From Gymnothorax reevesii (Eukaryota; Chordata; Actinopteri; Anguilliformes; Muraenidae): 64,000 bases of DNA. The position numbers were made by a program, and so were the translations under genes. Where the stretch lies: NCBI GenBank assembly GCA_029721435.1, contig CM056581.1, forward strand, positions 68,124,712-68,188,711, in the 5' to 3' direction. The notes under the pieces were generated by a model. It was given only the letters and a program-made list of their open reading frames with translations. It was not told where the DNA came from and searched no databases. Shown here one piece after another: positions 24,801 through 35,243 of this stretch (the stretch's first letter is position 1; the number at the start of each line of letters is the position of its first letter).

Positions 24801-27800
24801 TCCCCTAAATCAGGGCTATGAGCCGTTACAATGTCCCATACACCAGGCCAATGAGCCGTTACGATTTCCCCATCACCAGGCTAATGAGCCGTTACCATCT
24901 CCCCTACACCAGGGCAACGAGTCGTTACCATCTCCCCAACACCAGATCAATAAGCTGTTACAATCTTTTCACCAGCCAACAAGCCGTTACCATCTCCCAT
25001 ACACCTGGCCAATTAGCCGTTACCATCTCCCTTACACCAGGCCTACAAGCCATTACCATCTCCCCTTCACCAGCCTAAAGAGCCGTGACCATCTCCCCTA
25101 CACCAGCCTAACGAGCCGCTACTATCTCCCCTACACCAGGCCTACATGCCGTTTCCATCTCCCCTACACCAGGCCAAAGAGCCGTTACTATCTCTCCCAA
25201 ACCAGGCCTACGTGCCGTTACCATCTCCCCTACACCAGGCCTACAAGACTTTACCATCTCCTCTACACCAGGCATAGGAGCCGTTATCATCTCCCCTACG
25301 CCAGGCCAACGAGCCGTTACCATCTCCCCTACGCCAGGCCAATAAGCCGTTACCATCTCCTCTACACCCGGCCTACGAGCTGTGATCATCTCCCCTACAC
25401 CAGGCCTACGAACTGTGTCCATCTACCCTTCGCCAGGGCAACGAGCCATTACCATCTCCCCTACACCAGGCCTACAAGCCGTTTCCATTTGCCCTACTCT
25501 AGGCCTATGAGTTGTTACCATCTCCCCTACACCAGGGCTATGAACCGTTACTATCTCCCCTTCACAAGGCCAATGACCTGTTACCATCTCCCCTACACCA
25601 GGCGTACGTGCCGTTACCATCTCCCCTACACCAGGGCAACGAGCTGTTACCATCTCCCCTACCGCAGGCTTATGACCCGTTACCATCACTCCTACACCAG
25701 GACAATGATCTGTTACCATCTCCCGTTCACCAGGCCAATGAGCCATTACCATCTCCCCTACAACAGGCCTAAGAGCCGTTACCATCTCCCCTACACCAGG
25801 CCTACGAGCTGTGACCATCTCCCTTTCGCCAGGCCAGCGAGCCGTTACCATTTCCCCAACACCAGACCGACGAGCCGTTACCATCTCCCCTATACCAGGC
25901 CTCGGAGCCGTTACCATCTCACCTACACCTGGCCTACGAGTTGTCACCATCTCCCGTACACCAGGCCTATGAACCGTTACCATCTTTCCTACACCAGGCC
26001 TACGAGCCGTTACCATCTCTCCTACACCAGGCCTACGAGCCGTTACCATCTCCCCAACACCAGGCCTACGAGCTTTTACTATCTCCCCTATACCAAGCCA
26101 ACGAGCCGTTATCATCTCCCTAACACCAGGACTATGAGCTGTCACCATCCCCCATGCACAAGGTCAAAGAGCTGTTATTATCTCCCCAACACCAGGCCAA
26201 CGAGCTGTTACCATCTTCCCTATACCAGACCTACGAGCCGTCACCATCTTTCCTGCACCAGCCCTACGAGCTGTTACTATCTCCTCTTCACCAGGCCAAA
26301 GAGCCATTACCATCTACCCTACACCAGGCCGAAGAGCCGTTACTGTCCCACCAACACCAGGCCAACAAGCCGTGACCATCTCCCCTTCTCCAGGCCAGTG
26401 AGACATTACCATCACCCCTAGACCAGGACTATGAGCCGTCACCATCTCCCATTCACCATGTCACGGAGCTGTTATTATCTCCCCGACACCAGGCCAATGA
26501 GCTGTTACCATCTTCCCTACACCAGACCTACGAGCTGTCACCATCTATCCTACACCAGCCCTACGAGCTGTTACTCTCTCCTCTTCACCAGGCCAAAGAG
26601 CCATTGCCGTCTCCCCAACACCAGACCAACAAGCCGTGACCATCTCCCCTTCTCCAGGCCAGTGAGACGTTACCATCACCCCTACACCGGGCCAATGAGC
26701 CGTTACCATCTCTTCTACAACAGGCTAACAAGCCGTTACCATCTCCCCTTCAACAGGCCTACGAGCCGTTAACATCTCCTATACACCAGGTTAATGAGCC
26801 GTGACCATCTCCCCTACACCGGGTGTACGAAAAGTAACCATCTCCCGAACACCACGCCAACGAGCCGTTACCATCTCCTGTACACCAGGCCTATGAGCCG
26901 TTACCATCTTCCCTTCACCTGGCTAATGAGCCGTGACCATCTCCCCTACACCAGGCCAACGACCCATTACCGTCTCCCCGACACCAGGCCTACAACCCGG
27001 TACCATCTCCCCTTCACCAGGTCAACGAGTCATTACCATCTCCCTTACACCAGTCCTATGAGCCTTTACCATGTCCCCTTCACCAGGCCAACGAGCGATT
27101 ACCATCTCTCATACATCAGGGCTATGAGCCGTTACAATGTCGCCTACACCAGGCCAAAGAGCCGTTACGATTTCCCCATCACCAGGCTAATGAGCTGTTA
27201 CCATCTCCCCTAGACCAGGCCAATGAGTCGTTACCAACTCCCCTACACCAGGCCAATTAGCTGTTTCCATCTCCCTTACACGAGGGCTACGAGCCGTTAC
27301 CATGTCCCCAAAACGACGCCTACGAGCTGATACCATCTCCCCTACACAAGTCCTACGAGCCGTTACGAGTTTTCCTTCACCAGGCTAATGAGCCTTTCCC
27401 ATCTCCTTTACACAAGTCCTATGAGCCTTTACCATCTCCCCTACACCAGGACTACAAGCGATTACCATCTCCCTTTCACCAGGCTAATGAGCCGTTGCCA
27501 TCTCCCCTAAACCAGCCCAACGAGCCGTTACCATCTCCCCTACACCAGGCCTACATGCCGTTTTCATGTCCCTTACACCAGGCGAACAAGCTGTCACCAT
27601 CTCCCCTATACCAGGCCTACGAGCTGTTGCCCTCTCCCCTACACGAAGTAAAGGAGCCGTTACCATCTCCATTACGCCAGGCCAACGAGCCATTACCATC
27701 TCCACTACGCCAGACCAATAAGTCGTTATCATCTCATTTATACCAGGCCTACGAGCCGTTACCATCTCCACTGCACCAGGCTTAAGAGCAATTACAATCT

Positions 27801-30635
27801 CCCCTTCACCAGGCCAAAGAGCTGTTACCATCTCCCCTACACCTGGCCTACGAGCCGTTACCATCTCCCCTATACCAGGCTTAGGAGCCCTGACCATCTC
27901 CCCTACACCAGGCCTATGAACTGTTTCCATCTCCCCTTCGCCAGGCCAACGAGCCATTACCATCTCCCCTACACCAGGACTACAAGCCGTTACCATTTTC
28001 CCTACACCAGGCCAATGAGCCGTTTCCATCTGCCCTACACCAGGCCTATGAGTTATTACCATTTCCCCTTCACCAGGCCAACGATCCGTTATCATGTCCC
28101 CTACACCAGGCCTACAACCCCGTACCATCTCCCCTTCACCAGGTCAACGAGTGTTTACCATCTCCCCTACACCAGTCCGATGAGCCTTTACCATGTCCCC
28201 TTCACCAGGCCAAAGAGCAGTTACCATCTCCCCTAAATCAGGGCTACGAGCCGTTACAATGTCCCATACACTAGGCCAACGAGCCGATACGATTTCCCCA
28301 TCACCAGGCTAATGAGCCGTTACCATCTCCCCTTCACCAGGCCAACGAGTCGTTACCATCTCCCCTACACCAGGTCAATAAGCTGTTACAATCTTTTCAC
28401 CAGCCAACAAGCCGTTACCATCTCCCATACACCTGGCCAATTAGCCGTTACCATCTCCCTTACACCAGGGCTACGAGCCGATACCATGTCCCCGAAACAA
28501 CGCCTATGAGCCGTTACCATCTTCCCTACACCAGGCCAACGAGCCGATTCCATCTGCTCTACACAAGTCCTACGAGCCGTTACGATTTCCTCTTCACCAG
28601 GCTAATTAGCCGTTACCATCCCCCCTACACCAGGCCAAAGAGCCGTTGCCATCTCCCCCAAACCAGGCCTACGTGCCGTTACCGTCTCCCCTACAGCAGG
28701 CCTACAAGCCATTACCATCTCCCCTTCACCATCCTAAAGAGCCGTTACCATCTCCCCAACACCACCCCAACGAGCCGTTACTATCTCCCCTACACCAGGC
28801 TTACATGCCGTTTCCATCTCTCCTAGACCAGGTCAAAGACCCGTTACCATCTTCCCCAAACCAGGCCTACGTGCAGTTACCATCTCCCCTACACCAGGCC
28901 TACAAGCCATTACCATCTCCCCTACACCAGGCATAGGAGCTGTTACCATCTCCTCTACACCAGGCATAGGAGCCGTTACCATCTCCTCTACACCAGGCCT
29001 ACGAGCCGTTACCATCTCCTCTACGCCAGGCTAACGAGCCGTTACCATCTCCCGTACACCAGGCCTACGAGCAATAACAATCTCCCCTTCACCAGGCTAA
29101 CAAGCCGTTACCATCTCCTCTACACCTGGCCTACGAGCCGTTACCATCTCCCCTATACCAGGACTACAATCAGTTACCATCTCCCCAACACCAGCCCAAC
29201 GAGCCGTTACTATCTCCCCTACACCAGGCTTACATGCCGTTTCCATCTCCCCTAGACCAGGTCAAAGACCCGTTACCATCTCCCCCAAACCAGGCCTACG
29301 TGCCGTTACCATCTCCCCTACACCAGGCCTACAAGCCGTTACCATCTCCCCTACACCAGGCATAGGAGCGGTTACCATCTCCTCTACACCAGGCATAGGA
29401 GCCGTTACCATCTCCTCTACACCAGGCCTACGAGCCGTTACCATCTCCTCTACACCTGGCCTACGAGCCGTTACCATCTCCCCTATACCAGGACTACAAT
29501 CCGTTACCATTTTCCCTACACCATGCCTATGAGCCGTTTCCATCTGCCCTACACCAGGCCTATGAGTTGTTACCACCTCCCCTACACCAGGCCTACGAAC
29601 CGTTACCATCTCCCCTTCACCAGGCCAACGAGCCGTTACCATCTCCCCTACACCAGGCCTACAACCCGGTACCATCTCCGCTTCACCAGGTCAACGAGTG
29701 TTTACCATCTCCCCTACACCAGTCCTATGAGCCGTTACCATGTCCCCTTCACCAGGCCAACGAGCAGTTACCATCTCCCCTAAATCAGGGCTATGAACCG
29801 TTACAATGTCCCATACACTAGGCCAACGAGCCGATACGATTTGCCCATCACCAGGCTAATGAGCCGTTACCATCTCCCCTACACCAGGCCAATAAGCTGT
29901 TACAATCTTTTCACCAGCCAACAAGCCGTTACCATCTCCCAAACACCAGGCCAATTAGCCGTTACCATCTCCCTTGCACCAGGGCTACGAGCCGTTTCCA
30001 TATCCCCGAAACAACACCTACGAGCCGTTACCATCTTCCCAACACCAGGCCAACGAGCCGATTCCATCTGCTCTACACAAGTCCTACGAGCCGTGACGAT
30101 TTCCCCTTCACCAGGCTAATGAGCCGTTACCATCTCCCCTACACCAGGCCAATGAGCCGTTACCATCTCTCCTACACCAGGACAACGAGCCGTTACCATC
30201 TCCTCTACAACAGGCCTACGAGCCGTTACCATCTCCTCTTCAACAGGCCTACGAGCCGTTACCATCTCCCCTACACCAGGTCTATGAGCCGTAACCATCT
30301 CCCCTTCGCCAGGCCAACGAGCCGTTACCATCCCCTCTACAACAGTTCTACAAGCCGTTACCATCTCCTCTACACCAGGCCTAAGAGCCCTTACCACCTC
30401 TCCTTCGCCAGGCCAATGAGCTGTTACCATCTTACCTACACCTGACCTACGAGCCATCACCATCTTTCCTACACCAGCCCTACGAGCTGTTACTATCTCC
30501 TCTTCACCAGGTCAAAGAGCCATTACCATCTACCCTACACAAGGCCGAAGAGCCGTTACCGTCTCCCCAACACCAGGCCAACGAGCCGTTACCATCGCCC
30601 CTACTCCAGGGCTATCAGCCATTTCCATCTCCCCT
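21886..30635. repeat. 33-bp minisatellite, block 3
   Basis: About 265 copies of the 33-bp unit, the longest uninterrupted block after the final one. It includes a recurrent 29-bp monomer (core CTTTTCACCAGCCAACAAGC at about 24,963, 28,392 and 29,907) that also occurs in the later blocks. Local duplications are visible: 24,320-25,080 resembles 27,760-28,450 and 29,460-29,960, and 28,790-29,040 resembles 29,200-29,460. Long open frames in several phases are by-products of the 11-codon period. The block ends at about 30,635, where CATCTCCCCTGTATTTATTT passes into AT-rich DNA. Confidence 0.92.
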
Positions 30636-30775
30636 GTATTTATTTATGTATTTTTATATATTAAGCTTTGACAGAAGTCAGGAAATGATCGCACAGGTGT
30701 CAAGGCACCTATTGTGAGGCAATCATCCCACAACATTTACAGACAATTGAACAATGAGAAGATTAAAAAAAAAAA
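30636..30775. other. AT-rich unique spacer
   Basis: Short single-copy stretch between the minisatellite and the TA microsatellite. I see no coding frame or element here. Confidence 0.5.
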
Positions 30776-30776
30776 C

Positions 30777-30843
<67 letters not shown>

Positions 30844-30860
30844 TGGCTATATATATATAT
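30776..30860. repeat. (TA)n/(CA)n microsatellite
   Basis: A run of alternating AT with short ACACACAT interruptions. The Tc1-like transposon is inserted at its right end, using a TA as target. Confidence 0.95.
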
Positions 30861-30861
30861 A

Positions 30862-32467
30862 CAGTGGTGCTTGAAAGTTTGTGAACCCTTTAGAATTTTC
30901 TAGATTTCTGCATGAATATGACCTAAAACATCAGATTTTCACGCAAGGCTTAAAAGTAGATAAAGAGAACCCAGTTAAACAAATGAGACAAAAATATTAT
31001 ACTCAGTCATTTATTTATTGAGGAAAATGATCCAATATTACATATCTGTGAGTGGCAAAAGTATGTGAACCTTTGCTTTCAGTATCTGGTGTGACCCCCT
31101 TGTGTAGCAATAACTGCAACTTAATATTTCCGGTAATTGTTGATTAGTCCTGTACATCAGCTTGGAGAAATTTTAGCCCATTCCTTAGTACAGAACAGCT
31201 TCAACTCTGGGATGTTGGCGGGTTTCCTCACATGAAATGCTCGCTTCAGGTCCTTCCACAATATTTCGATTGGATGAAGGTCAGGACTTTGATTGGCCAT
31301 TCCAAAACATTAACTTTATTTTTCTTTAACCATTCTTTGGTAGAACGACTTGTGTGCTGAGGGTCACTGTCTTGTTGCATGACCCACCTTCTCTTGAGAT
31401 TCAGTTCATGGACAGATGTCCTGACATTTTCATTTAGTATTTGCAGGTATAATTCAGAATTCATTGTTCGATCAATCATGGCAAGCTGTCCTGGCCCAGA
31501 TGCAGCAAAACGGGCCCAAACCATGATACTACCACCACCATGTTTCACAGATGGGATAAGGTTCTTATGCTGGAATGCAGTGTTTTCCTTTCTCCAAACA
31601 TAACGCTTCTCATTTAAAACAAAAAGTTCTATTTTGGTCTCATCTGTCCACAAAACATTTTTCCAACAGCCCTCTGGTTTGTTCACGTGATCTTTAGCAA
31701 ATTGCAGACAAGCAGCAATGTTCTTTTGGAGAGCAGTGGCTTTCTCCTTGCAACCCTGCCATGCACACCATTGTTGTTCAGTGTTCTGCTAATGGTGAAC
31801 TCATGAACATGAACATCAGCGAGTGCGAGGGAGGCCATCAGTTGCTTAGAAGTTGCCCTGGGGTCCCTTGTGACCTCGCCGACTATTACACGCCTTGCTC
31901 TTGGAGTGATCTTTGTTGGTCGACCACTCCTGGGGAGGGTAACGATGGTCTTGTATTTCCTCCATTTGTACACAATCTGTCTGACTGTGGACTGGTGGAG
32001 TCCAAACTCTTTAGAGATGGTTTTGTAACCTTTTCCAGCCTGATGAGCATCAACAACGCTTTTTCTGAGGTCCTCAGAAATCTCCTTCGTTCCTGCCATG
32101 ATACACTTCTACAAACATGTGTTGTAAAGATCAGACTTTGATAGATCCCTGATCTTTAAAGTAAACAGGGTGCCCACTCACACCTGATTGTCATCCCATT
32201 GATTGAAAACACCTGACTCTAATTTTACCTTCAAATGAATCACTAATCCTAGAGGTTCACATACTTTTGCCACTCACAGATATGTAATATTGGATCATTT
32301 TCCTCAATAAATAAATGACTACGTATAATATTTTTCTCTCATTTGTTTAACTAGATTTTCTTTTTTCTACTTTTAAGACTTGTGTGAAAATCTGATGTTG
32401 TTTTAGGTCATATTTATACAGAAATATAGAAAATTTTAAAGGGTTCACAAACTTTCAAGCGCCACTG
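30862..32467 (-). mobile_element. Tc1-like DNA transposon (IR/DR type), inactive
   Basis: A 1,606-bp element starting CAGTGGTGCTTGAAAG and ending with its complement CTTTCAAGCGCCACTG, flanked by TA on both sides (30,860-30,861 and 32,468-32,469) as expected for Tc1/mariner. The inverted termini are long (about 210 bp: 30,862-31,071 and about 32,254-32,467). Each holds an outer GTTTGTGAACCC and an inner GTATGTGAACC repeat, the IR/DR layout known from fish Tc1-like elements. The termini have diverged from each other at many positions and the transposase frame is broken, so the copy should not be autonomous. Confidence 0.93.
31157..32099 (-). pseudogene. Tc1-like transposase, frameshifted
   Basis: Would catalyse cut-and-paste transposition of the surrounding element. 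The N-terminal part (32,099 down to about 31,690, starting MAGTKEISEDLRK) shows the paired helix-turn-helix DNA-binding region with LHQSTVRQIVYKW and a GRPTK motif. The middle part (31,686 to about 31,290) carries the DDE catalytic core: WTDETK, GGGSIMVW and QQDSDPQHTS. The third catalytic residue, the Glu of a P-I-E motif, lies in another frame near 31,270. Two breaks are visible: one near 31,720, where a base appears lost just after the SK of LLSK, and one near 31,295, after the LEWP motif. The frame finally ends at a stop at 31,157-31,159. A decayed copy; family assignment is firm, subfamily is not. Confidence 0.9.
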
Positions 32468-32469
32468 TA

Positions 32470-32496
32470 TGTATATATATATATATATATATATAT
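32470..32496. repeat. (TA)n microsatellite
   Basis: Short AT run between the Tc1-like and hAT-like elements. Its last eight bases (ATATATAT) match the eight bases after the hAT-like element. Confidence 0.85.
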
Positions 32497-33232
32497 TAGG
32501 GGTGGCACGGTTCACAAAAGTGGTGGTTCGGTACGTATTGCGGTTTGAGGTCTGCAGTTCGGTACGTATTGCAGTTTTTTTTTTTATATAAGTACTCTAT
32601 ATTTGGGCATATACTATTTACCTTAAGTTACCATAGTTTTTAAGCATTTAAGAGAGGTTAAAATTATAGTTAGAATGAAATAGTCATGCACAAACTAAGT
32701 TTGAATTGACATAAGCATATTTTCTGAAAAATCTCTGATGAAAAGCCAGGTAGTACTTTGAAACAGCAAGAAGTAAGACATGGATGATTTCAACAGCTTT
32801 TTTTTTATTTACTACAGTATTTATACAAAGTGTCAGGAGCGTTTGCTGCCATGTTGTGGCATATTTGAAGCATTCCCACGATTGTACGGCATTCGTGCTT
32901 TACAATGCTTGCATACCGTGACGATTTTGTCAATTGATTTTTTGCCGGCGTCATCGTATGTAATGGGAAAACCAAAATGTTCCCACACACCTGATTTGAA
33001 TGACGCGGGGGCATCCTCAATGTACGAGATGTCTTCTCCACTGTCACTTGCCATATTTGCACTTGTCGTCCACACTCCGCTGTCACTTCAATTCTTTCGC
33101 GTTAAAGACAACCACGTGGTTTCATACGGGCATTCTCTTTTTTTTTTTTGCGAACCGAAGTCCACACGCGTATTGCACCGCAACAGGCGTATCGTTCGGT
33201 TCGGTTTTTTTCCCAGGACCGTGCTAAGCCTA
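32497..33232 (-). mobile_element. Non-autonomous hAT-like transposon
   Basis: A 736-bp element. The left end reads TAGGGGTGGCACGGTTC; the reverse complement of the right end reads TAGGCTTAGCACGGTCC, giving imperfect terminal inverted repeats of about 17 bp. Both sides are flanked by ATATATAT, which fits the 8-bp target duplication of hAT elements, although the low-complexity surroundings weaken that evidence. It contains the beginning of a BED-finger transposase on the minus strand and little else, so it is an internally deleted derivative that would depend on a transposase supplied elsewhere. TTCGGTACGTATTGCGG-type words recur near the left end, as subterminal repeats would. Confidence 0.75.
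32833..33054 (-). pseudogene. BED zinc-finger fragment of a hAT transposase
   Basis: A minus-strand frame beginning MASDSGEDISY. It contains the BED-finger signature: the aromatic pair in SGVWEHFGF, then CKHC (the two cysteines) and a histidine in SNMPQH. BED fingers bind DNA at the N terminus of hAT transposases and of the ZBED proteins derived from them. The fourth metal ligand and the whole catalytic domain are missing: the frame stops at TGA only five residues after the histidine. The plus-strand frame 32,780-33,382 covering the same DNA is a shadow. An alternative is an exapted ZBED gene exon, which I consider unlikely given the terminal repeats around it. Confidence 0.75.
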
Positions 33233-33300
33233 ATATATATATATATAAATACATTCATACACACATACACATATAGTAACAAGTCGACATGGTCTACAAC
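33233..33300. repeat. AT/CA microsatellite and short spacer
   Basis: TATATA run grading into ACACATACACATATAG, then about 25 bp of unique sequence up to the GGAC-bearing element. Confidence 0.7.
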
Positions 33301-33511
33301 ATCCCCCGCCAATCGTGCACATCTGATTTTCGAATTCAATCAAGGCCTTTATGGTCTGAAGCTACACACCAAATTTGGTTAATGTATCTGTAGTAGTTTC
33401 TGAGTAAAGCTGTCCCCTTTATCTCGGACGGACGGACGCCCACACGGACGGACGGACGGACGGACGGAGGTCAAACCTATATCCCCCTCCCACTTCGTGT
33501 TGGCGGGGGAT
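33301..33511. mobile_element. Short inverted-repeat element with (GGAC)n core, copy A
   Basis: A 211-bp unit bounded by perfect 12-bp inverted repeats, ATCCCCCGCCAA at 33,301-33,312 and TTGGCGGGGGAT at 33,500-33,511. Inside are ACCAAATTTGGTT, a GAGTAAA..TGTCCCC stretch, an array of GGAC tetranucleotides (33,427-33,468) and GGTCAAACCTATATCCCCCTC. It has no coding capacity. The structure is MITE-like; no convincing target duplication was found. Confidence 0.6.
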
Positions 33512-33769
33512 AAAAATATATTAGCAGGTTTGAAACTGAGCTCAGTATTTTTTTCATCTTTTAATAACACTGGATGAACTTTGCATATGTAATCAAAGGA
33601 ATACATATGTGTACAAGAACATTTTGTTATAAATATTTTTTTGTAAAATATGTTAAAATATTTACATTGGAGCTATATTGCATTAGTTTTGAATTATTCA
33701 AAATACAGGCATTACAGGCATATACAATATCTCTACAATCATTTTTAGTAAGATATAAAGGTTAACAAT
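33512..33769. other. AT-rich interval without recognised features
   Basis: About 260 bp of low-GC sequence between the two GGAC-bearing elements. No domain, tandem repeat or RNA gene was recognised. Confidence 0.4.
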
Positions 33770-34038
33770 TATAGTCCCCTTTGATAATCATATGCACTAA
33801 GTTGAAAAAACAAGTCAAGGGCAATAACTCCGTCAAAAATCGCTGCACGGTTCTAATTTTTAAACTCCACCTAGGGAACCATGTCATAAAGCCACATGCA
33901 AAATTTGGTTTTCCTATCTATCATAGTTTCCGAGTAAACTTGTCCCCTTTTCGGACGGATGGACGGACGGACGCACACACGGACGGACGGACGGACAGAG
34001 GTCAAACCTATATCCCCCTCACTTTCGTGGCGGGGGAT
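33770..34038. mobile_element. Short element with (GGAC)n core, copy B
   Basis: A diverged relative of 33,301-33,511 in the same orientation. It shares the CAAATTTGGTT word, GAGTAAA..TGTCCCC, a GGAC tetranucleotide array (about 33,954-33,998), GGTCAAACCTATATCCCCCTC and the right end GGCGGGGGAT. The left end, near AGTCCCCTTTG, no longer matches the right end well, so the start is approximate. It also contains a CAAGTCAAGGGCAATAACTC segment not seen in copy A. Confidence 0.5.
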
Positions 34039-34045
34039 AATAATT

Positions 34046-34239
34046 AAATAAGACAGTTTAGTGTAAGTGTAAGTAACATCAGAGGGACAGATGACAACCT
34101 GAACAATGACATTTGCCAACCCATGTACATGAATCATCAGAAGAAAAATAGTAGTTGATCTATTCTTTATAAAAATGAAATAGCTTCGATTTAAAAGCAG
34201 CTGTAGTATCAGAAATGTGATATCAGACTGGCTTTCCAC
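34046..34239 (-). pseudogene. LINE (non-LTR retrotransposon) ORF, C-terminal fragment
   Basis: Minus-strand translation from 34,239 down to a stop at 34,079-34,081 gives a segment with FKSKLF and then a CTW-x4-C-x-C-x2-C tail. This resembles the C-terminal end of several vertebrate LINE reverse-transcriptase proteins. It is interrupted by two in-frame stops, so it is a relic. It is separated from the RT fragment at 34,697-35,243 by dispersed segment D, and several hundred codons of the RT domain that should lie between them are missing. The assignment rests on pattern recognition of a short stretch. Confidence 0.5.
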
Positions 34240-34694
34240 TGTTATGGCCCCAATTTGTTATTACAATTTACGACACAACAGCTACAGCAACAGCAAGGGA
34301 TGACAGAAACAGTTTTAAAAACTGTTACACATCTAATTAACAGACAAAGACTAATACTAACCTACAACTAATAACCAAGATTGATTAACAACAAAACAAC
34401 AGAAATATTTACAGTCCCTTGTTTGTTGGGGTGGCTTGGTGATGACCTGGGTAAGGAAAATGCTCAAACATAGGCAAAAATCCACTAAAGAAACTTCACA
34501 GGTCTTGAACAGAATGACAGGTCTGGTCACATGTATCCCTCTTCCTGCAATTTCTCCTACTACTTGACTGTCTCAATTCTTTTCCTTATACACTCTTTTG
34601 CAGACCCCACCCACATTTAGACCTTTTTTTTTTTAAATTTACGGGGACTTTCCCCAGACATGCCCAGGACATGTCTAAACATAACTCCAGTCTG
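34240..34694. repeat. Dispersed segment D, copy 3
   Basis: 455 bp matching the segments inside the two solo LTR-like elements, from TGTTATGGCCCC to CCAGTCTG, in the same orientation but with clearly more differences than those two show to each other. It sits inside a LINE relic here and inside a solo LTR there, so it is an independently mobile or independently copied unit. No target duplication could be fixed. Confidence 0.65.
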
Positions 34695-34696
34695 GG

Positions 34697-35243
34697 CTGA
34701 GACCAGGATGATAAAGCACCATCGACAGCAACTCTTTGTTTACGATTGGATAAGTACGACGTAATCCACTTTAAAAGATTTCCATGAAATCCGTATGTCT
34801 GGAGTTTATATAAAAGTAAGTCATGGGGGATGGAGTCGAAAGCAGATGAAAAGTCTAAATATGAAATATCAATTTTTCCGGACTGATCTAAGCATTAGCC
34901 AACATTGTGAAATACCTGGATTAACTGAGTTGTTGTCGACCTACCCTTCACAAAACTATGTTGCAGGTGATGAAGAACAGGCACTACATGAGGGTAGACA
35001 AAATTAAGTATGCACCTTTCCAGCACCTTGCTACAAATGCACATTAATGATACCGTTCAAAAATTAATAACTCTTGAAGAATCCCAAGAAACGCATTGGT
35101 GTCGTGGTAAGAAAATCACTGAGAACGTCCAAATACTGATTGTACTTGAAAGTACATGCATTTTTTAATTTATTCCATAGTTTGCAAAATTTTGCCTACA
35201 ACGCTGGAGTATTGCATTTTTTAGCAAGTTTCCGTGTGGATTG
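34697..35243 (-). pseudogene. LINE reverse-transcriptase fragment
   Basis: The minus strand encodes the front part of a non-LTR reverse transcriptase. Reading from 35,243 downward there is a pre-RT stretch with NKLKNAC and RFLGFFKS, then SLMCICSKVLERC (RT motif 1 region), SFVKGRSTTTQLIQ (motif 2 region) and the palm motif with [14 protein letters not shown], which holds the first catalytic aspartate. It continues through [22 protein letters not shown] and stops matching near 34,698, before the second catalytic motif. At least two in-frame stops are present. It would have copied its own RNA by target-primed reverse transcription. Junctions: minisatellite at 35,244 and dispersed segment D at 34,694. 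Confidence 0.85.

Noticed and set aside
31761..32141. Plus-strand 126-codon frame in the Tc1-like element
   Set aside because: Antisense of the transposase DNA-binding region.
32780..33382. 200-codon plus-strand frame across the hAT-like element
   Set aside because: It is the antisense shadow of the BED-finger fragment and runs out through the terminal repeat and microsatellite.
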